Assembly: GCA_013003075.1 (NCBI GenBank)
Contig: JABDLJ010000004.1
Location: 1 to 64,000 of the forward strand
Direction of reading: 5' to 3'
Length of the DNA: 64,000 nucleotides
Source: Paracoccaceae bacterium
GTDB lineage: Bacteria > Pseudomonadota > Alphaproteobacteria > Rhodobacterales > Rhodobacteraceae
In this document: piece after piece, positions 1-8,779 of the stretch
How the letters are laid out: each line of letters begins with the position of its first letter
How positions within the stretch are numbered: position 1 is the stretch's first letter
Translations under genes and position numbers: made by a program
Notes under the pieces: generated by a model
The model's database searches: none
Seen by the model: only the letters and a program-made list of their open reading frames with translations
Told to the model about the DNA's origin: nothing

Positions 1-125
1 ACGCTGATGTCCGCAAATGGCTTCCGGATCTGAGCAGCGACAACAATATGGTAATCAATGGCGACTGGTGGGCTGCAAATGCCGCGGAGCTTGGACCACG
101 AATGAAAGAGTGGTTGCTCACCTGA
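1..125 (+). CDS. ABC transporter solute-binding protein, C-terminal end only
   Basis: Reading from base 3 gives about 40 residues that end in INGDWWAANAAELGPRMKEW followed by LLT and a TGA stop. A Trp-rich end of this kind is typical of periplasmic binding proteins of the spermidine/putrescine (PotD/PotF) type. The gene begins upstream of the window, so signal peptide and ligand residues are not visible. The downstream permease and ATPase genes on the same strand fit it as the binding component of that importer. The family call rests on a short tail plus context. Confidence 0.7.
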   Translation, partial: ADVRKWLPDLSSDNNMVINGDWWAANAAELGPRMKEWLLT

Positions 126-205
126 TCTCTGGATAGTTTCTTGTCCAAACTCAGTATTGCTTCGAGGACAGGAAAATCATACAGAAAAACGCAGAGAAAT
201 CGGCA

Positions 206-1315
206 ATGGCTCTTCTGGGCCTTGCCGACCCATTGCCCAAACATGGAAAAACAATGGGCTATGTCCGTGTGCCCTTTTCCACGAACGACTCGGCTTATGG
301 GTTCATTGCGTCGCCCATCACTGTGATCGCGAATGGTGACGGACCTACAGCGCTTCTACTCGCTGGAACACAAGGGGATGAATTCGAGGGGCAAATCGCA
401 CTTTCGAACCTTGCGCGAGAAATCGAGCCTGATCAGATAAAGGGACGCATCATCATTTTCCCGATGGCAAATACTCCGGCTGCGCAAGCCGGTGTTCGCA
501 ATTCGCCCATCGACGGACTGAACCTGAACCGCATTTTTCCCGGAGACGTGCGCGGTCGCACAACCTCGATGCTGGCAAGCTACATCGAGCGGGCTCTGAT
601 GCCGGAATCCGACATCGTTGTCGACCTGCACAGCGGAGGAAATTCTTTGGAGTATCTTTCCTGCGCATCATATGTTGACCATCTAAACACTGATGAATCT
701 TTCCGTCGCCTGGCGCTGGCGGCGGCCTTTGGTGCGCCGACTACGCTCGCTATGAAAGCTTTTGAAGATCGGAGCACGTCAGGCGCTGCACGGCGCGCCG
801 GGGCAGTGCGTGTTTCTGCCGAAATTGGCGGTGGTGGCCGTGTTTCCAAGGCGTCTGTCGACATGTCTTACAACGGTATTCGCAATGTCTTGGATTGGGC
901 GAGCATTCTTCCGTTTCCCGATTGCCAACGCGCTGACACCAACATGATGGAAGTGGAGGCAGGACGAGATTATCACTACGCTTTGCACGATGGGTTGTTT
1001 GAGCCGTGGGTCAGCTTGGGCGATCACGTCAAGGAAGGGCAGATCGCCGGCCTGATCCACGACGTCGCAACGCCTGGCTCTGCTCCCCAGGAGGTGCATT
1101 TTGCGGCAGACGGAAATGTAGTTTGCTTGCGAACCATGAGCATGACCAAACGGGGCGACTGTGTACTACATTTGGCGCAACTTCCAAGCGATAACCTTCT
1201 GAAAAATCTGGAAAAAGCGAAGGCATCCACCTGGCTGAAAGACAGCTACGAAAAGAACAGCCGACAAAGGTCCCGGCGGCCAAAAGCCTCCAAGGGTAAC
1301 AACGATGCGCCCTGA
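206..1315 (+). CDS. Succinylglutamate desuccinylase/aspartoacylase (AstE/AspA) family hydrolase
   Basis: 369 residues of the M14-like zinc amidohydrolase family that removes acyl groups from amino-acid derivatives. Landmarks are LLLAGTQGDEFEG (residues 50-62), NLNRIFPGD (106-114) and IVVDLHSGG (137-145). The family normally has GxHGDE with His and Glu as zinc ligands; here the His is Gln56, while Glu59 and His142 remain. Catalysis may therefore be altered. ATG 206 lacks a strong ribosome site; ATG 254 (MGYVRVPF) is an alternative, but the upstream residues fit the family's usual short N-terminal arm. The end overlaps the first permease by 11 bases, so it probably acts on what the importer brings in. 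Confidence 0.85.
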   Translation: MALLGLADPLPKHGKTMGYVRVPFSTNDSAYGFIASPITVIANGDGPTALLLAGTQGDEFEGQIALSNLAREIEPDQIKGRIIIFPMANTPAAQAGVRNSPIDGLNLNRIFPGDVRGRTTSMLASYIERALMPESDIVVDLHSGGNSLEYLSCASYVDHLNTDESFRRLALAAAFGAPTTLAMKAFEDRSTSGAARRAGAVRVSAEIGGGGRVSKASVDMSYNGIRNVLDWASILPFPDCQRADTNMMEVEAGRDYHYALHDGLFEPWVSLGDHVKEGQIAGLIHDVATPGSAPQEVHFAADGNVVCLRTMSMTKRGDCVLHLAQLPSDNLLKNLEKAKASTWLKDSYEKNSRQRSRRPKASKGNNDAP

Positions 1316-2150
1316 AACACGCGAACAGTACCGCATTGCTGTTTTTGCGCTACCAGCGACTTTGTTCATGCTTGTGATGATGGCCATTCCGCTCGGATCG
1401 GTTGTCTGGCAGAGCATAAGTGATGATACGGGGCTTTCTCTTGCCGCTTATGCCAAAATCGTCCAGTCGAACCTGTTTATTCGTGTAACCCGCACCACGC
1501 TGGAAATTGCGCTTGGCGCCACCCTGGTGGCATTTTTTCTTGGTTATCCGATCGCTTATTTCCTGGCCAAGCAGTCAACGAAACGCCAGACGATTTGGTT
1601 GATAGTGATCTTAATTCCGTTCTGGACAAGCTCGCTGGTGAAAAGTTTCGCGTTCGTTGTGATGCTGGGTCACGCCGGTATTCTCAATACTTTTTTGGGA
1701 GAATTGGGACTTGGCCCCTACAAGATGCTGTTCAACAGGATCGGGGTAATGGTTGGAATGAGCCATTTCCTCGTGCCGTTCATGGTCTTTCCAATTCTCA
1801 CAAATCTGAGGAGCCAGCCACCAGAGTTGGCCAAGGCGGCCGCTATCATGGGGGCAGGCAAGTTTCGCATATTCCGAACCGTGACATTCCCGCTCAGCCT
1901 ACCCGGCGTGGTTTCCGGTGCGCTACTGGTGTTCATCCTTGCTCTGGGCTTCTTCATCGTGCCGAAACTCCTCGGCGGACGTCAGGACGTCATGCTGTCC
2001 AGCCTTGTGGACTTCTACGCGCGCGAGGTTTTCGATTTTCAGATGTCATCCGCAATTGCCGTCATCCTTATGGCGACCGCCTTGCTGGCGGCATTTCTCC
2101 TTTCAAAAGTGCGTGGCGGCGCCTCGATCCTTTCGAAGGAGTCTTCATGA
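1305..2150 (+). CDS. ABC transporter permease, PotB-type
   Basis: 281 residues with about six hydrophobic helices and the cytoplasmic EAA loop (AKAAAIMGAGKFRIFRTVTF, roughly residues 178-197) that docks on the ATPase. This is the BPD_transp_1 inner-membrane fold of spermidine/putrescine-type importers. The start overlaps the preceding hydrolase gene, and the stop overlaps the next permease (ATGATGG with TGA at 2148). Substrate is unknown: Pot-type systems also carry opines and other small cations or amides, and an acyl-amide hydrolase neighbour argues for an acylated amine or amino acid. Confidence 0.9.
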   Translation: MRPETREQYRIAVFALPATLFMLVMMAIPLGSVVWQSISDDTGLSLAAYAKIVQSNLFIRVTRTTLEIALGATLVAFFLGYPIAYFLAKQSTKRQTIWLIVILIPFWTSSLVKSFAFVVMLGHAGILNTFLGELGLGPYKMLFNRIGVMVGMSHFLVPFMVFPILTNLRSQPPELAKAAAIMGAGKFRIFRTVTFPLSLPGVVSGALLVFILALGFFIVPKLLGGRQDVMLSSLVDFYAREVFDFQMSSAIAVILMATALLAAFLLSKVRGGASILSKESS

Positions 2151-2944
2151 TGGAGGGCCAGGGTTCCACATGGCGACGCGCAAATGCCGCCTTCGCCATC
2201 GCCGCTATGATCTTCCTGCTCCTTCCAAGCCTGATCGTCATCCCGATGTCCTTCAGCGACTCCGAATTGATCATTTTCCCGCCTAAAGGGTACTCGTTTC
2301 ATCTTTATCAGCGCTACGTCGAAGAGCCCGGGTGGGTTTCGGCAAGCATCCTGAGTTTGCGAGTGGCGATCTGGACCACGATCCTGTCGATCTGCCTGGG
2401 CGTACCCGCTGCTTATGCATTGGTACGTGGTAACTTCCCCGGACGCCGAATGCTTGCGATGTTTCTGCTAAGCCCAATCATGTTGCCGAGCGTCGTCCTG
2501 GCACTGGCGATCTACATCTATTTCGTCCGCATTAGCCTGTCCCATGGCGAACTGCGGCTGGTGCTTGCACATTGCGTCGCAACCCTGCCTTTCGTCGTCG
2601 TGACAGCAGCGGCAGGGATCCAAACCGTGGACGCCAACATAGAACGGGCGGCCACGATAATGGGCGCAAGCCGTTTGTATGTTTTCAGAACGGTAACTTT
2701 GCCTCTGGTGATTCCGTCGATCGTGGCGGGTGCGCTGTTCACATTTTTGATCTCTTTCGACGAAATCATCATTTCGATTTTCGTCGCCAAAGCAGGGGAC
2801 ACCACGCTTCCTATTAAGATGTTCTCATCACTGGTGTTCGAAGTGTCCCCAGTCCTGGCGGCCATATCCACCATGCTAACCCTCATGTCGGCTCTTATCT
2901 GTATTCTCGTGACATTTGCGCAGAAGGGGGACGCCAAGCCATGA
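2147..2944 (+). CDS. ABC transporter permease, PotC-type
   Basis: 265 residues, second permease of the Pot-type importer. It shows an N-terminal helix, further membrane segments and an EAA loop (ERAATIMGASRLYVFRTVTL). I place the start at ATG 2147 because AAGGAG lies at 2136-2141 and the ATG overlaps the preceding stop; an open frame continues far upstream but only as a shadow of the first permease. It would form a heterodimer with the 1305-2150 product. Confidence 0.9.
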   Translation: MMEGQGSTWRRANAAFAIAAMIFLLLPSLIVIPMSFSDSELIIFPPKGYSFHLYQRYVEEPGWVSASILSLRVAIWTTILSICLGVPAAYALVRGNFPGRRMLAMFLLSPIMLPSVVLALAIYIYFVRISLSHGELRLVLAHCVATLPFVVVTAAAGIQTVDANIERAATIMGASRLYVFRTVTLPLVIPSIVAGALFTFLISFDEIIISIFVAKAGDTTLPIKMFSSLVFEVSPVLAAISTMLTLMSALICILVTFAQKGDAKP

Positions 2945-4038
2945 CAGACTCGATGGGGACCGTCCAGGAAATGGTGCGTCTTGACGCGGTTACGAAACGC
3001 TATGGCAGTTTCACGGCGCTCCATGAAACCGAACTTTCCATTCGAGCGGGGGAGTTCCTAACGCTTTTGGGTCCGTCCGGATCCGGCAAGACGACTCTTC
3101 TGAACGCGGTTGCCGGAATGGCCACACCGACCTCCGGCCGTATCTGGATTGACGGTCGAGATGTGACAGCGACACCGCCGGAAAAACGCGGATTGGGCAT
3201 GGTCTTTCAAAGCTATGCACTGATGCCGCACATGACGGTTTTCGATAATATCGCGTACCCATTGAAGGTGCGCAAAATCTCAAAACAAGAAATCAGGAAA
3301 CGAGTGAGCGATGTGCTGGAACTTGTTCGGCTACCGGACCTTGCGCATCGCAAACCAAAGGAGCTTTCCGGAGGGCAGCAGCAACGCGTTTCGATCGCCC
3401 GATGCCTGGTCTACAATCCCAGACTGGTTCTCATGGACGAACCTCTCGGGGCGCTCGACAAGAAGCTGCGCGAACAAATGCAGTTGGAGATCAAGCGGCT
3501 GCACAACGAACTGAAAATCACGATGATTTACGTCACGCATGACCAGGAAGAAGCCCTGAACATGTCAGACAGGATCATGCTGATGAACGGCGGCAAGGCG
3601 GAACAGATTGGCAGCCCGCACGATCTTTACTTCAGGCCGGTTTCCCAGTTTGCAGCCGACTTCATCGGCCAGTCGACGATGCTCGATGCGAAGATTCTGG
3701 AAGTTGGCGACCCTTGCATTGTCGACTTGGGGGCTTCCGGGCAGTGCAAAGTGAAGGTGCCAGGCGCAAACAAGGATCAAGGCGGCAAGCTGGTGTTACG
3801 TCCGGAAACACTCCGACTCATTACAAACGATCAAATTGCCGATGGTTTCAACGCGTTGTCGGTTCGGTACAAAGACAGCCTGGTAACCGGCAGCACGATC
3901 AAACATATTGTTGAACTCGAAAACGGCACCGAATTGATCGTGCAGGAACTGACCACGCCCGAGGAAACCGCAAAACGACATGAGGGTCGGCTTTTGGTCG
4001 CGTGGCCGGTCGAGGCAGGGATATTTCTCGACCGATAG
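2941..4038 (+). CDS. ABC transporter ATP-binding protein, PotA-type
   Basis: 365 residues. Walker A is GPSGSGKTT (44-52), Q-loop Gln90, signature LSGGQQQR (142-149), Walker B LVLMDEP (162-168) and an H-loop VTHDQEE near 200. The C-terminal ~120 residues form the TOBE-type regulatory region usual in PotA/MalK-type ATPases. Its ATG overlaps the permease stop by 4 bases, so binding protein, hydrolase, two permeases and ATPase read as one operon. All ATPase residues look intact. Base composition here is clearly less GC-rich than after 5.4 kb. Confidence 0.95.
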   Translation: MTDSMGTVQEMVRLDAVTKRYGSFTALHETELSIRAGEFLTLLGPSGSGKTTLLNAVAGMATPTSGRIWIDGRDVTATPPEKRGLGMVFQSYALMPHMTVFDNIAYPLKVRKISKQEIRKRVSDVLELVRLPDLAHRKPKELSGGQQQRVSIARCLVYNPRLVLMDEPLGALDKKLREQMQLEIKRLHNELKITMIYVTHDQEEALNMSDRIMLMNGGKAEQIGSPHDLYFRPVSQFAADFIGQSTMLDAKILEVGDPCIVDLGASGQCKVKVPGANKDQGGKLVLRPETLRLITNDQIADGFNALSVRYKDSLVTGSTIKHIVELENGTELIVQELTTPEETAKRHEGRLLVAWPVEAGIFLDR

Positions 4039-4084
4039 GGTCGCAATTCTACAGATTGAACCACTCAAGAGGATACATGCACCC

Positions 4085-4302
4085 GTGCTAGGCACTCCAA
4101 CTCCGGATCAGGCCGCCTTTCTCGAACCTGTTGAGCGTTTCTGCCGCGACGAGTTGCCCGCGCTTGCCGCGCATTGTGAAGAAACAGGCGAACCACCATC
4201 CCGAGAATGGAAGAAAAAATTCGCCGAACTCGGTGTGCTTGGAATAAATGCGTCTGAGGAATTCGGCGGTCTCGGGTTAAGCGCAACCGATGCGGTGATG
4301 AG
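4085..4302 (+). pseudogene. Acyl-CoA dehydrogenase, N-terminal fragment
   Basis: From GTG 4085 (AGAGGA ribosome site about 11 bases upstream) a frame encodes PTPDQAAFLEPVERFCRDEL ... GINASEEFGGLGLSATDAV. This is the N-terminal helical start of an acyl-CoA dehydrogenase, about 70 of an expected ~380 residues. At about 4300 the similarity stops and the frame runs to a stop at 4370-4372 through sequence belonging to a different gene in another frame. The rest of the enzyme is gone. No function is expected. Confidence 0.8.
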
Positions 4303-4752
4303 GCAAAGGATCAGCCTTTTGTTGTTGCCGTCGGAAACGACGGTCTGTTCGGTCGGCTTGCGCGCGACGTGATCGGACAACCACAGCTGGCGGATGATCC
4401 ACGCTTTGCGACCAACGAAGCGCGCAGCTGCAATCGTGACCTTCTGAATGCGAGCCTGGCGGACCTGTTCCGTCAACGAACGGTGGAAACCTGGTTGACC
4501 GCATTGCGCGAGGTAAACATTCCCGGTGGACGTATCAACGATGTGACCGACGCTCTCGCCACGAAGCAGGCAGAGGAACGGCAACTGGTCCAAAGTTGCT
4601 CTACTGAAGGCGGTCAGGTGCGTGCGGTGCGCTACCCTGTGCGCGCCGAAGGGATCTGCTCTGAAGTCACGCCGCCGCCAAAACTCGGCGAGGGTGGCGA
4701 AGCACTGCTGAGAAATTGGCTCGCAAGGCAACGACGGTCACGAAAACCTTAG
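4303..4752 (+). pseudogene. CaiB/BaiF (family III) CoA-transferase, C-terminal fragment
   Basis: In the frame of base 4303 the sequence reads DQPFVVAVGNDGLFGRLARD, then DDPRFATNEAR, VNIPGGRINDV and PPPKLGEG, ending at TAG 4750. These are the hallmarks of the last ~150 residues of a family III CoA-transferase. The N-terminal two-thirds, with the catalytic Asp, is missing, and the fragment abuts the acyl-CoA dehydrogenase remnant out of frame. The simplest reading is one deletion that removed the 3' part of one gene and the 5' part of the other. Confidence 0.8.
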
Positions 4753-5400
4753 TGAAGGTGTCGGTCAGCACGACTTGCCTGCCTTCTGCGCCACATTTTG
4801 ATCGCTGTGCCTTGGGCGGCGCACGGCAGAAATTCCCAAGCCAAGTAGCTGCTGGTTGGAACCACGGTGCGCTCGGTCTGAACGGCCGCATTGTAATTTG
4901 CCGAGCGGCATGAGCTGTTTCGCCGATGCAGCGAACGTGGCTCTGCGAGCGCACGCAGCGAGAATAACCAAGGTACAGGTTGGGCTCGAACCAGCCGTTC
5001 GCTGCGGCAGGCATGAAGGTCCTGTAAGGGCCGAACATGGCACAAATGCCGCCGCTCGAAAAGCGTGCAGCATCGGTCAATACGGGCTCAGATCTGGCCC
5101 TTGCTACAGTTGGATCAAACGACCGCCTCGCGCGGTCCACAATGCCCGACCCTAGCCGGCTTGAAGATGTGCTGCGCAGCATCCGAAGCCCCGAAGGCGG
5201 AAAGCTTGAGCAGTCGCAATGTCTCGGCGACAGTCCCGCCTCACCTCAGCGCGCAATCGAAGGATTTTGCAGCTTTAACCTGTTTCCGCGCTTTACGGCA
5301 TCTTCCCAACACGTAAGCTGGTCGTCTACGAACGAAAATTCACCGGAAAAAAGGGGCGTTGCACGAACTGCCGCCGCTGTCCGAGCAAAGGAGTGCCGCT
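4753..5400 (+). other. Gene-poor stretch, no recognisable coding
   Basis: About 650 bases with only short, unrelated open frames on both strands and no family signature I can name. It lies between the deletion scar and the peroxiredoxin gene, where base composition starts to rise. Its last bases hold the AAAGGAG ribosome site of the peroxiredoxin gene (5387-5393). I see no convincing terminator, RNA gene or complete mobile element; it may be decayed sequence. Confidence 0.4.
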
Positions 5401-5937
5401 GTGACCCCGCAAAATGTTCCCGAAGCCGTCTTTCACACCCGCGTCCGCAACGAGGCGCTTGGCGGCGACAATCCCTTCGAATGGAAGGACCTGACGTCCG
5501 GTGATGTCTTTGAAGGCAAAAGAATTGTCGTGTTCGCGCTTCCCGGCGCCTTCACCCCGGCGTGCTCAGAGAGCCATTTGCCAGGCTACGAAAACTTGCA
5601 CGACGATTTCATGAAAGCGGGCGTTGACCGGGTCGTATGCCTTGCCGTCAACGATGCATTCGTGATGTTTCAGTGGGCGCGCTCGCGCGGCATCGAGAAG
5701 GTGTTCATGTTGCCCGACGGCAATGGCGAATTCACGCGCAAGATGGGAATGCTGGTCGACCGCTCGGCGCAGGGGATGGGTATGCGCAGCTGGCGGTATT
5801 CGATGCTGGTCGAGGACCGCGCCATTGTGAAGCTCTTTTCCGAGCCCGGTTTTCGCGACAACCCGCCCGGCGTGCCGCTCGAGCTGTCCGGTGCCGAGAC
5901 CATGCTCGCATTCCTGCAGAGCGATCGGCGGGACTAG
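5401..5937 (+). CDS. Peroxiredoxin, Prx5-type
   Basis: 178 residues of the thioredoxin-fold peroxidase family that reduces H2O2 and alkyl hydroperoxides. The active-site segment ALPGAFTPACSESHLPGY places the peroxidatic Cys at residue 55 with the supporting Thr52-Pro53, and a second Cys at 80 could resolve the sulfenate. I choose GTG 5401 because AAAGGAG sits 7 bases before it; an in-frame upstream extension to 5359 lacks such a site. No signal peptide, so cytoplasmic. Followed by an ABM monooxygenase gene, it resembles a small oxidative-stress cluster. Confidence 0.93.
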   Translation: MTPQNVPEAVFHTRVRNEALGGDNPFEWKDLTSGDVFEGKRIVVFALPGAFTPACSESHLPGYENLHDDFMKAGVDRVVCLAVNDAFVMFQWARSRGIEKVFMLPDGNGEFTRKMGMLVDRSAQGMGMRSWRYSMLVEDRAIVKLFSEPGFRDNPPGVPLELSGAETMLAFLQSDRRD

Positions 5938-6018
5938 AACCGCCCGATCTGGAAGCTTGGACCCCAAGATATCACCCCGTGAATGTTCCGGGCTCGCGGC
6001 ATCACGTAAGGAGCGATC

Positions 6019-6318
6019 ATGCTTTTGGTCATCGGAACATTTCGCCTTGCGCCTGAAAACCTGCCGCGCGCGCGCCCGGTCATGGCCCGTATGATAACCG
6101 CGAGCCGCGCCGAGGATGGCAGTGAGGAGTATTCCTACAGCGAAGACGTCCTCGATCCTGGCCTGATCCACGTCAAAGAGCTTTGGCGTGATCAGGCGAC
6201 ATTGGATCGTCATCTGGAGGCATCTCACCTTCGAGACTGGCGGTCCGCCTGGGCCGATCTGGGGATCGGTGAGCGGAATTTGCGTGTATACAGCGTGGGC
6301 GATCCCAAACCGACATGA
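6019..6318 (+). CDS. ABM-domain (antibiotic biosynthesis monooxygenase-like) protein
   Basis: 99 residues that fit a single dimeric alpha+beta barrel ABM domain: VIGTFRLAPENLPRARPVM at the start, a central YSYSEDVLDPGLIHVKELW strand, and DRHLEASHLRDW. Relatives include YgiN-type quinol monooxygenases and many proteins with no known role. A ribosome site (AAGGAG, 6007-6012) precedes ATG 6019. It lies 80 bases after the peroxiredoxin gene on the same strand, so a redox-protection role is plausible but inferred. Confidence 0.85.
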   Translation: MLLVIGTFRLAPENLPRARPVMARMITASRAEDGSEEYSYSEDVLDPGLIHVKELWRDQATLDRHLEASHLRDWRSAWADLGIGERNLRVYSVGDPKPT

Positions 6319-6423
6319 GGCGCCCGTTATCGTCAGATGACAGGTGCCGCTGACAGCGATTTTTTTCTGCGGCGGGCAAGTGTCCGCCTTGCAGATGTTT
6401 CCGCCCCATCCCGGCGATCTGCG

Positions 6424-6987
6424 TCAGTGCGTCGGCTCTGAGATATTCTGCATGGAAATCTGGCTGCCTGCGACGTCAAACAGATCCTCCAGGAAATACG
6501 CCGCCAGTTCGGATCGGTTTCCCAGTCCGGACTTGCGGTAAATCGACTGCGCCTGCTGCCGGATCGTCGCTTCCGAGGTGCGGCGCAAAGCGGCAATGTC
6601 CTTCAACGCCGCCCCTTTCAGAATAAGCGCCGCGATTTCGGCCTCGGCTTGGGACAAGCCCCAGGCATTGAACTGTGTCGCAACAGCGGTTGAAAGTCCT
6701 TGAAAGAGATGCTCGCTTTGCGCGCGCCACGCACGGCCTGCATTGGCGGCATCTTCAAGTTCTGCGCGCATGTCCGCAGTGGTCGTCTCAAGCCCGCGCA
6801 ACCGTTCGACAACCACGACGCTGGCCACCATAGCGGCGCTCAGAACCAGCATTTCAACGAAATCGGTGGCGATATCGCCGCGGGTGATGGGCTCTCCTGT
6901 GAACAGGGAATCAAGCACACTCAATATGGCGGTCAGCACCGTCGCAACCGATAGGACATAGACCATTAGTCGACCCGAGAATCTCAC
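6424..6987 (-). CDS. Membrane-anchored LuxR-type helix-turn-helix regulator
   Basis: 187 residues. Two hydrophobic stretches (about 8-28 and 45-62) form an N-terminal membrane anchor, a charged helical linker follows, and the C-terminal part carries a LuxR/GerE-type HTH (LSQAEAEIAALILKGAALKD ... TIRQQAQSIYRKSGLGNRSE). No receiver or autoinducer domain is present. It is convergent with the ABM gene and divergent from the VPLPA-tail gene, so it may control one of them. The sensed signal is unknown. Confidence 0.85.
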   Translation of the reverse strand: MRFSGRLMVYVLSVATVLTAILSVLDSLFTGEPITRGDIATDFVEMLVLSAAMVASVVVVERLRGLETTTADMRAELEDAANAGRAWRAQSEHLFQGLSTAVATQFNAWGLSQAEAEIAALILKGAALKDIAALRRTSEATIRQQAQSIYRKSGLGNRSELAAYFLEDLFDVAGSQISMQNISEPTH

Positions 6988-7163
6988 GCGGCACCCCTCT
7001 TTCGGCGTCCATGATAGAACCGAACGCGCGAATTCTCATCTTACATTTGTACGACGCCACTCGATTGGGCTTCGATTTCACGGATGTCGGATGGCCAAAA
7101 GCCGCGCGCGGACGCAGCGTTTTTCTGTCGCCCGCCAATCGGGTGTCCACCGGGAGAGATGTA

Positions 7164-8039
7164 ATGAACAAGCATATTGATCGTGAACGCCAACTAGGCC
7201 GTCGTTTGGCAGCAACCCTTCTGGCATTGAGCGCCATGGCCGGCGCGCCCGGCGCTGTCGCAGCAACGTTCGTTCCTGACTTCGACGGCGCAACCTTCCG
7301 ACCCGGGGCCGCCATCGACCATCCCTACTTCCCTCTTGATCCGACGTTTCAGGCCGTCCTGTCAGCATCGGGTATGGATGAGGAGGGCGAGGCTTTCACC
7401 GAAGAAACCCAGCTTTCCTTTGGTGGCCCCGGGCGCGTGATACTCGGGGTCCAGACGACCGTTCAGCGCGATCTTGCGTTCGAGGACGGGTTGCTGGTTG
7501 AAGACACCTTCGACTACTACGCGCAAGATACCGACGGAAACGTCTGGTACATGGGCGAGGACGTCACGAACTATATCTACGATGAGGATGACAACCTGAT
7601 CGAGACCAACGATTCCTCGGCGTGGATCGCGGGCGAAAACGGCGCGAGCCCGGGATGGATCATGCCGGCGGTGCTTGAACAGGGGTTCGCGTATTTCCAG
7701 GAGATCGCGCCGGGCGATGCTGCGCTGGACGAGGCGATGATATGGAGCACCGGACAGACGGTCCAAGCGGGCGGCGTGCTGTTCGAAGACGTCCTTGCAA
7801 TGCTGGAGACCACCAGCCTCGACCCAGAGGCCAGAGAGTTCAAATACTATGCCCCCGGTGCCGGATTGATCCGCATCGAAGAAGGGCTCGATGAGAGCTT
7901 TTCAAATCCCGAACTGGTCTTTGAACGTGTCACCGTCGCAGTGGTGCCTCTACCTGCCAGCCTTCCCATGCTGCTGGCGGCGCTTGCAGTCATCCTGGGC
8001 CTGCGGCGCTTGAGAAGCCATGCGCTAGGCGCGGTCTGA
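7164..8039 (+). CDS. Secreted protein with VPLPA-type C-terminal sorting signal
   Basis: 291 residues. ATG 7164 follows GGGAGAG and gives a charged N-region, a hydrophobic core and AVAATF, a good signal-peptide end near residue 34. The mature part is acidic and Asp/Glu-rich, with no fold I recognise. The C-terminus has VVPLPASLPMLLAAL, a hydrophobic helix and RRLRS, which matches the VPLPA-CTERM tail handled by exosortase-type systems and common in Rhodobacterales. The protein is likely surface or extracellular. Confidence 0.85.
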   Translation: MNKHIDRERQLGRRLAATLLALSAMAGAPGAVAATFVPDFDGATFRPGAAIDHPYFPLDPTFQAVLSASGMDEEGEAFTEETQLSFGGPGRVILGVQTTVQRDLAFEDGLLVEDTFDYYAQDTDGNVWYMGEDVTNYIYDEDDNLIETNDSSAWIAGENGASPGWIMPAVLEQGFAYFQEIAPGDAALDEAMIWSTGQTVQAGGVLFEDVLAMLETTSLDPEAREFKYYAPGAGLIRIEEGLDESFSNPELVFERVTVAVVPLPASLPMLLAALAVILGLRRLRSHALGAV

Positions 8040-8779
8040 CCCGGTCCGGGCTTCTGGGCCCCACAGACCCGGCAGCTCGCCCCGCAATACCTTCCAGCGA
8101 CCGTTACGTCAAAAGGCATTCCGGGCCGATTGAAAATCGACGGCCCGCATTCGTCGAAATCCACCATGACCACGTTTTCTTGCTTTGATCTTGTAGCAGG
8201 TACTTCGTACGCCATGCCCAGCACACCAAGCGCGGCGCGAATACCGCCCCGGTCCCCGGCCACCGAAACCCTGTCCCCCTCATGATCCGAGCAGATCTTG
8301 ACGCGAATTCCCGGATACCCATGCTGCGGCGCCGCGCAGGCAGGGGCGAGCTTGCGAGAGAAGCGCCGTTCTCTGCGGCTTCGGGCAGGCTTCGCGGTGT
8401 TGCGGCGATATTGCCCGGACAGATGTGGGCCGCGCGCCGGCAGGTCTTGCCCTGCACATCGAAGGACACACACCCTGTCTTGCACAACGGCCTGCGCTGT
8501 AGATGTCAGTTTGGCGATCCCGCGCAAGCTGCCGAGCCAGGCGTTGATGACCGCGCGGCACAACAAAGGCTGCCAATGCGAAGAGGCGCAGATATCGAAG
8601 CGCATGCGCTTGGCGGAAGAAGGCGCCTCACGACATTGCAGGCGGGATTGCGCAACCGGGTAGGGGCCGCGCCCAAAGGCCGCCATCGTCCTGCCCGGCC
8701 GTTTCGCGCCAAGCTGGGCTGGGGCCAGAGAACTGCGCCATGACAGAGCACTGCGCAGCTGGGCCCGAAGCAGTATCCT
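8040..8779. other. Long gap without a supportable gene
   Basis: 740 bases between the VPLPA-tail gene and the end of the hyu operon. The longest frames (minus 7847-8686, plus 8282-8743) are rich in Arg, Ala and Pro, match no family I know, and the minus one overlaps the upstream gene by almost 200 bases. The minus-strand portion near 8100-8300 has somewhat protein-like composition (MVDFDECGPSIFNRPGMPFD) and could be a remnant. Nothing here is firm enough to call. Confidence 0.35.

Noticed and set aside
1595-2146. Extended start for the second permease
   Set aside because: The frame is open but lies within the first permease; AAGGAG and the ATGATGG overlap fix the start at 2147.
7847-8686. 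279-residue minus-strand gene in the gap after the VPLPA-tail protein
   Set aside because: It overlaps a well-supported gene by almost 200 bases, has no ribosome site I trust and no family match.
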